A stretch of DNA of 9,743 bases from Acidobacteriota bacterium. Its GTDB lineage: Bacteria > Acidobacteriota > Terriglobia > UBA7540. Below, in pieces: positions 6,075 through 9,743 of the stretch (position 1 is the stretch's first letter; the number at the start of each line of letters is the position of its first letter). The notes beneath the pieces are model-generated. The model saw only the letters and a list, made by a program, of their open reading frames with translations, did not search any database and was not told the DNA's origin. The stretch covers positions 1-9,743 of the forward strand of contig QHZK01000115.1 in NCBI GenBank assembly GCA_003224635.1, read 5' to 3'. Made by a program: the position numbers and the translations under genes.

Positions 6075-6955
6075 GCTGCATGTACCTCCTTCGGCGCAGG
6101 AGAATGCGGGCGAAGCCGGGAGGTGAGGCGAGCGATGGGACCGGAGAGCACGTAGGTGAGGGCGAGGGTCAGGAGCATGTACTCCGAAAACGTCACGACG
6201 AGGTAGATGATTAGACCGAGGACAATGATGAGGAGGTAAGACCGTGGTCGGTGCAGGTCCAGGGTCTTGAAGCTAAAATAGCGCATCCGGCTGACCATCA
6301 AGAAAGCCAGCACACCCATGATGCCCAGCCATACCAGCCCGTAACGCCAGTCGTTCACCGGATATTTCGCCCAGTGGACCACCGCACCAACCAGTCCCGC
6401 TGCGGCAGGAATCGGCAGCCCCACAAAGTACCGGCGGTCGCTCTGCGGCCGGTTGGTCTGGATGTTGAAGCGAGCCAGTCGCGCGGCGCCGCAAATCACG
6501 AAAGCAAAAGTCACTACCCAGCCCAAGTCGCGCAAGTGCTGCACCAGTTGCGTTCCGGCGACCTCTTCTACGGGTCGGACACCCCAGGCAAAGGCCAGGA
6601 AAGCCGGAGCCACTCCAAAGCTGACCACGTCCGCGAGAGAATCAAACTCCCGGCCGAAGTCCGAGCTGGAGTTAGTAAGGCGGGCGATTCTTCCGTCCAG
6701 AGCATCGAAAAGCACAGCGTAGGCAATGGCTTTCGCCGCGCCGTCAAAGGCCTGTAGCGCCTGGTCCGAGCCCATTCCAGCGGCAAGTATCTGCGTTCCC
6801 CTGAGCGCCGAGAGGATCGCGTAGTACCCGCACACCAGCGTTCCCACCGTGAAAAGACTCGGCAGCACGTAAAGGCCTCGCCGCAACTGGCCTTTCCTGC
6901 GTGGCTTAGGCGTTGGTTCTGGTAGTCCCAAGGATGCTGCTCCCGGCCCGTACAT
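6071..6955 (-). CDS. pssA: CDP-diacylglycerol--serine O-phosphatidyltransferase
   Basis: This inner-membrane enzyme transfers a phosphatidyl group from CDP-diacylglycerol to serine, giving phosphatidylserine. The CDP-alcohol phosphotransferase signature DG(x2)AR(x8)G(x3)D(x3)D is complete: D87-G88, A91-R92, G101, D105 and D109. YFVGLPIPAAAGL (176-188) is typical of the PssA type. Several hydrophobic stretches (about 28-48, 70-84, 110-124, 145-158, 183-195, 205-221 and 240-272) fit a polytopic protein. The ATG at 6955 makes it overlap psd by 50 bases, which is long. TTG at codon 9, preceded by GGGAG, would cut this to 26 bases, so the start is uncertain. The protein feeds directly on to Psd encoded just upstream. 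Confidence 0.93.
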   Translation of the reverse strand: MYGPGAASLGLPEPTPKPRRKGQLRRGLYVLPSLFTVGTLVCGYYAILSALRGTQILAAGMGSDQALQAFDGAAKAIAYAVLFDALDGRIARLTNSSSDFGREFDSLADVVSFGVAPAFLAFAWGVRPVEEVAGTQLVQHLRDLGWVVTFAFVICGAARLARFNIQTNRPQSDRRYFVGLPIPAAAGLVGAVVHWAKYPVNDWRYGLVWLGIMGVLAFLMVSRMRYFSFKTLDLHRPRSYLLIIVLGLIIYLVVTFSEYMLLTLALTYVLSGPIARLTSRLRPHSPAPKEVHAA

Positions 6956-7526
6956 GGTCGCCCACCGTCACCTGCAATTCAACCGCGGGGCCCACAAGCA
7001 CGTCAACACGCGAGCCGAACTTGATCAGTCCCACACGCTCTCCGCGCTCGAGTCTGTCCCCGGGCCGCTTCCAGAATACGATTCGTCGCGCCAGCAAGCC
7101 AGCGATCTGCTTTACCATCACGGTCCCGTGCTCGCCCTCGATCGTGAAGACGTTCTGTTCGTTTTCGAGCGAGGCGAGGTTCTGGGAAGCGATCCGGAAG
7201 GCCCCCTTGCGATAGCAGACGTTCCTGACCGTACCTGCAATCGGTGAACGGTTCACGTGAACGTCGAGCGGGGACATGAAAATGCTTATTCGACGAAAAC
7301 TTCGGCTTTCGACAGTCTCGCTTTTGATTTCGACGACGCGCCCGTCGGCGGGAGAAACGATGGCTCGAGGATTAGAAGGAATCTCGCGGTCGGGATCTCG
7401 GAAAAAATTGAGAACAAGCAGGCCCAGGATAATAAAGAAGGCCGATGCTACGTAGAGTCGCAGCCCCATAAGGCCACCCGCCGCCAGCAACAACGGAAGA
7501 CCGTACCAGTATCCCTCCTTCACCAT
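6906..7526 (-). CDS. psd: Phosphatidylserine decarboxylase, short (PSD-A) type
   Basis: Psd removes CO2 from phosphatidylserine to give phosphatidylethanolamine. The enzyme uses a pyruvoyl cofactor made by self-cleavage at a Gly-Ser bond. The 206-residue protein shows KFGSRVDV with the cleavage pair G171-S172, plus VSPADGRV (D61) and PLDVHVNRSPIAG (H90). The N-terminus carries one hydrophobic region, about 8-40, that anchors it in the inner membrane. It is the short form, as in many non-enteric bacteria, not the roughly 320-residue E. coli form. The start MVKEG matches the conserved N-terminus of this group. No clear ribosome binding site precedes it. AAGGAGGG occurs only inside codons 3-5. 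It is followed immediately by pssA in an overlapping arrangement. Confidence 0.94.
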   Translation of the reverse strand: MVKEGYWYGLPLLLAAGGLMGLRLYVASAFFIILGLLVLNFFRDPDREIPSNPRAIVSPADGRVVEIKSETVESRSFRRISIFMSPLDVHVNRSPIAGTVRNVCYRKGAFRIASQNLASLENEQNVFTIEGEHGTVMVKQIAGLLARRIVFWKRPGDRLERGERVGLIKFGSRVDVLVGPAVELQVTVGDHVRAGSSILGTTRTNA

Positions 7527-7705
7527 GTTTTTGCTGGTTTAGCGGCCCAGGTTCCGCTGCCTCCCGTCTCACCTTGATTCATCGGGGTCCCCGGGACGCT
7601 CTACACCTTCCCCCTCCCGCTTGGCCGACCACGCGGGATCCCAACCTCGAACGGCAACTACGCTTCGGCAGAAGCGCTGTTAAAGGGTCAGGGTCAAGCT
7701 CTAAT
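7527..7705. other. Non-coding gap between psd and the DUF465 gene
   Basis: No conserved protein is visible in these 179 bases. A short 20-codon frame on the minus strand (7520-7582) ends across the psd start codon, but it has no ribosome binding site. The psd promoter is probably here, but I could not point to a convincing -35/-10 pair. Confidence 0.4.
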
Positions 7706-7933
7706 CTAATTATCCGGCCGGGACTGCTGGACCAGCTTTTCCATCTGGTCTTTCACGCGCAGCTTCAGCTTTTTCAGACGGATTTCTTCAATCTGTTCCT
7801 GCTCGTTGAGGTAATGTTTTGAAGTCAATTGGTCAAGCTGGGCTGCGTATCGGGCGTGTTCTTCACTCAGGCGTTTGTACTCGGGGTCATTGGCCATCAA
7901 CTGCTCCCGGATGGCCTCGGCAGGAGCGTTCAC
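7706..7933 (-). CDS. Small DUF465 (YdcH-like) coiled-coil protein
   Basis: The 75-residue, highly charged protein has the DUF465 pattern: an N-terminal DPEYKRLSEEHARYAAQL helix, a short turn at SKHYLNEQEQ, then EIRLKKLKLRVKDQMEKL. Two helices that form a helical hairpin or coiled coil are expected, with no membrane segment. The family is widespread in Proteobacteria and Acidobacteria and its function is unknown. The GTG start at 7933 is supported by AGGAGGTGA, a full match to the anti-Shine-Dalgarno sequence, nine bases upstream. A fair promoter lies just before it, so it may be well expressed on its own. Confidence 0.85.
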   Translation of the reverse strand: MNAPAEAIREQLMANDPEYKRLSEEHARYAAQLDQLTSKHYLNEQEQIEEIRLKKLKLRVKDQMEKLVQQSRPDN

Positions 7934-7942
7934 GGGCGTGTG

Positions 7943-7951
7943 TCACCTCCT
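7943..7951 (-). promoter_or_regulatory. Consensus ribosome binding site of the DUF465 gene
   Basis: On the minus strand this reads AGGAGGTGA, complementary to the 3' end of 16S rRNA over nine bases. It lies nine bases from the GTG start at 7933 and fixes that start. Confidence 0.8.
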
Positions 7952-7975
7952 AGGCTGAAGATCACTCTGAGGAAG

Positions 7976-8004
7976 AGAGTAGCACAGCGCGTCGTGCCAT
8001 TCAA
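7976..8004 (-). promoter_or_regulatory. Probable sigma-70-type promoter for the DUF465 gene
   Basis: On the minus strand TTGAAT (7999-8004) and TACTCT (7976-7981) are 17 bases apart. The -10 is preceded by TGC, an extended -10 feature. Transcription would begin near 7969, leaving a leader of about 35 bases with the consensus ribosome binding site. The -10 matches the consensus at only three of six positions, helped by the extended motif. Confidence 0.45.
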
Positions 8005-8119
8005 GCCGGAAATAGACAGAGACAGCCGACGCCAAGACCGCGCCTATTCCCAAGCTCAGGAACGCCAAATGAAATTTGTAGGGGAAGCACTCTCAGGCGC
8101 CTCCCGCTGGGGGGAGAAG

Positions 8120-8140
8120 GGAGGGCCGCGAAGGCCGTCC
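8120..8140 (-). terminator. Stem-loop directly after rimI
   Basis: GGAGGGCC (8120-8127) and GGCCGTCC (8133-8140) pair with one mismatch over a five-base loop (TTCGC on the minus strand). The stem begins one base past the rimI stop codon. The minus-strand sequence after it is pyrimidine-rich (CTTCTCCCCCC) and not a U tract, so it is a plausible but imperfect terminator. CTCCC and GGGAG a few bases further can form a second small stem. Confidence 0.4.
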
Positions 8141-8141
8141 T

Positions 8142-8639
8142 CTACAGATCGAGTGACCAGACGTAAGCGTCTTCGGGTGGATCTGGGTAGTACTTGTTGC
8201 GGGTCGAAAGTATGCTGTACCCCATTGAAGCATATAGACCTATGGCTGGATTATTGGATGCGCGGACCTCCAGGTAAACGCGCTTGACCCCGGCCCTGCG
8301 CAGCCGTCCGTGGGCCTTGTCGAGTAAGGCCCTCCCCACGCCGCGTTGCCGGTGTTCGCGGGCCACCGCCAGGTTTCTTAGTTCTGCCTCGTCGGCGATC
8401 AAGCAAAAGGCAGCAAAGCCCAGTACCGAGGCGCTGTTGCAGCCCAAGATCTGCTCCTCCTGGCCCATCGCTGAGGTTGCAGACACCACGGCCTCCGATT
8501 CTGCTATTAACAGCAGCCCCGCCGGATCGCGCGCCAGGTGAGTATAGTCTTCCTCCCGCCACTGGGCTGCCTCCGGACAGGCGCTCTGAATCGCAAGGAC
8601 CGCCGCTAACTCTTGCTCAGTGAACTGTCTGACGTTCAT
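8142..8639 (-). CDS. rimI: RimI-type GNAT N-acetyltransferase
   Basis: RimI acetylates the N-terminal alanine of ribosomal protein S18 using acetyl-CoA. The 165-residue protein has the GNAT core: ELRNLAVAREHRQRGVGRALL (86-106) with the acetyl-CoA loop RQRGVG at 97-102, then YLEVRASNNPAIGLYASMGY (122-141) and a C-terminal RNKYYPDPPEDAYVW region. YLEVR.SN..A..LY and R..YY.DP.EDA are typical of RimI. The stretch 48-70 looks like an insertion compared with E. coli RimI (148 residues). The ATG at 8639 has no strong ribosome binding site. Its place just after tsaB supports RimI over another GNAT, since the two genes are often neighbours. Confidence 0.88.
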   Translation of the reverse strand: MNVRQFTEQELAAVLAIQSACPEAAQWREEDYTHLARDPAGLLLIAESEAVVSATSAMGQEEQILGCNSASVLGFAAFCLIADEAELRNLAVAREHRQRGVGRALLDKAHGRLRRAGVKRVYLEVRASNNPAIGLYASMGYSILSTRNKYYPDPPEDAYVWSLDL

Positions 8640-8640
8640 C

Positions 8641-8667
8641 TCTGTAGCTGAATCGGTCTGTAGCTGA
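8641..8667. repeat. Two direct copies of TCTGTAGCTGA just upstream of rimI
   Basis: TCTGTAGCTGA occurs at 8641-8651 and again at 8657-8667, a 16-base period. On the minus strand they lie two bases before the rimI start codon, where the ribosome binding site would be expected. Confidence 0.6.
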
Positions 8668-8705
8668 TGGATCGCACTCTGGTTGATCTATGAAGAGCGC
8701 CACTA

Positions 8706-8739
8706 GCGGGCCTGGAGGAACGGTAGGTTTCCAGCCCGC
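8706..8739. repeat. Imperfect hairpin between tsaB and rimI
   Basis: GCGGGC (8706-8711) pairs with GCCCGC (8734-8739), and TGGA (8713-8716) with TCCA (8730-8733), with C8712 bulged and a 13-base loop. It lies 22 bases past the tsaB stop on the minus strand. It may be a transcript end or a dispersed palindromic repeat. No U tract follows. Confidence 0.45.
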
Positions 8740-8760
8740 CGCTTACAATTGCTCGGGGGC

Positions 8761-9618
8761 TCATCCCTTCCAATGAAGCTCCGCGTCTGAACACCGGACG
8801 TAACACGCGTTGAGTCCGGCGGGGGACTGGAGTCTTCCTTCCCGGTGCGCGAACACGGCCAGTCGCGCAACGGCATCCACCAGGCAGCCCTGGACGCTTT
8901 GCCAGCGCAGGTGACCAGGAAAAGTCGACCGAAGCTCCAGCGCCGTCCTGTCGTGCTCGCGAACGAGGCAACAGATCGCCTGGCTGGCGCACTCGCCCGT
9001 CGCAAACTCCTCGAAAAACTGCCTCAGGGAATTCTGGGCAAGGACCAAGCCATGCTCCGTCGCGCTTTGTGCAGAAGACGGGAGCGGGCGGGACGCTTGT
9101 ACACCTCCAAGTTTCAAGACTGGGTTGGGCTCTGTAGCTTTTCCAATGTGACTTCCCGCCGCGACCGCGTACCCCCAGGCTCCGGTCCCGTGGCCCATCG
9201 GCCTCGAACCGCCCGCGGGACAGCTTTCGCCATCGCGCTGAAAGAGACCGACGAAGAACTCGCCCCGGCGGGCATCGAGGACAGACGCTGCCCAGACAGC
9301 CTCCGGACGGGCTTCCTCCACCATGGCCTCCAAGACCGAGACTCCCCGCACGGGACGCCCGAACGCCTGCGCCCACCCTTGTGCCGCCGCCACCCCCACC
9401 CGAATCCCCGTGAAGGATCCGGGGCCGGTTGCGACGGCGAACAATTCAATATCACGCAGGTCGAGACTAAGCTGCGCGAGCAGGCCCTCGACCATCCGGA
9501 ACAGTGTCACCGAGTAGTTCGAGCTACCCTGGTTCCGGGAGCAGGCCAAGCACTCCAGGTCACGATATATCGCCGCGCCGCCGTGCTCGCTCGTCGTATC
9601 AAAGGCCAGGACCAACAT
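8761..9618 (-). CDS. tsaB: tRNA threonylcarbamoyladenosine biosynthesis protein TsaB
   Basis: TsaB is the non-catalytic partner of TsaD in making t6A at position 37 of tRNAs that read ANN codons. The 285-residue protein begins MLVLAFDTTSE, has the ASKHA-fold motif VATGPGSFTGIRVGVA (62-77), SVLDARRGEFFVGLF (112-126), and ends with CYVRCSDAELHW, the usual TsaB finish. The usual 'H(S/A)..LLP' segment is changed to NYSVTLF (34-40). It is about 50-60 residues longer than typical TsaB (about 230). The excess lies around 130-195, a Gly/Ser/Ala-rich stretch with no motif. The ATG at 9618 was chosen because AGGG lies five bases upstream and the first strand starts at once. An in-frame ATG at 9702 would add 28 residues not found in the family. 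Confidence 0.88.
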   Translation of the reverse strand: MLVLAFDTTSEHGGAAIYRDLECLACSRNQGSSNYSVTLFRMVEGLLAQLSLDLRDIELFAVATGPGSFTGIRVGVAAAQGWAQAFGRPVRGVSVLEAMVEEARPEAVWAASVLDARRGEFFVGLFQRDGESCPAGGSRPMGHGTGAWGYAVAAGSHIGKATEPNPVLKLGGVQASRPLPSSAQSATEHGLVLAQNSLRQFFEEFATGECASQAICCLVREHDRTALELRSTFPGHLRWQSVQGCLVDAVARLAVFAHREGRLQSPAGLNACYVRCSDAELHWKG

Positions 9619-9716
9619 GATTACCCTGACTGCCCAGCCGCCCGCCGCACCCCAAGTCGAGATGATACCCCTGCCGGCAGCGGCGCGCGGGTCGAAGCTC
9701 AACGCTGGCGCTATGC

Positions 9717-9743
9717 TACAATTGCTAGTTTAGTCTATAAGGA
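9717..9743 (+). promoter_or_regulatory. Possible promoter and ribosome binding site of a divergent gene beyond the window
   Basis: TACAAT (9717-9722) resembles a -10 element, and AAGGA at the very end (9739-9743) could be a ribosome binding site for a plus-strand gene starting just outside. No good -35 is seen. This is positional inference only. Confidence 0.2.

Noticed and set aside
7520..7582. A 20-codon minus-strand frame whose TGA overlaps the psd start codon, as a possible coupled leader peptide
   Set aside because: There is no ribosome binding site before its ATG and the composition is not distinctive. One overlap of this kind is easily due to chance.
8636..9376. A 246-codon minus-strand open frame
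   Set aside because: It runs across tsaB in another frame, is very rich in Arg, Gly and Pro, and shows no family motif. TsaB has clear motifs over the same bases.

Overview
The window looks like chromosomal DNA of a fairly GC-rich Gram-negative bacterium. Gene content and gene order (tsaB, rimI, a small DUF465 protein, psd, pssA, an aspartate-semialdehyde-dehydrogenase-like gene, lptE), together with palindromic intergenic repeats, suggest Acidobacteriota. That assignment is inference from memory, not a search result. An lptE homologue implies an outer membrane with lipopolysaccharide.

Layout. Positions 2-361 (+) hold the C-terminal end of an alpha/beta hydrolase. Positions 518-2137 (+) encode an FAD-dependent oxidoreductase of the phytoene-dehydrogenase-like family. 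It converges on a minus-strand gene (2210-3340) for an exported nitrilase-superfamily hydrolase. Positions 3341-4152 hold no intact gene, only a likely decayed helix-turn-helix remnant and a dispersed-type inverted repeat. Every gene called from 4153 to 9618 is on the minus strand. In transcription order they are tsaB, rimI, DUF465, psd, pssA, the Asd-like gene and lptE.

How the genes work together. psd and pssA perform consecutive steps of phosphatidylethanolamine synthesis: PssA makes phosphatidylserine from CDP-diacylglycerol, and Psd decarboxylates it. They overlap, and pssA also overlaps the Asd-like gene by 4 bases, so the three are probably one transcript. TsaB (tRNA t6A modification) and RimI (N-terminal acetylation of ribosomal protein S18) form a familiar translation-related pair. 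LptE serves outer-membrane LPS assembly.

Most notable points. (1) The Asd-like protein keeps the fold signatures but lacks both catalytic residues, so it is probably a pseudoenzyme co-expressed with phospholipid synthesis. (2) A 54-base repeat can fold almost completely into a three-way junction. (3) The signal-peptide start of lptE is built from a short repeat that also occurs twice just upstream. No complete new defence or mobile system is visible. Most of the window is conserved housekeeping DNA.
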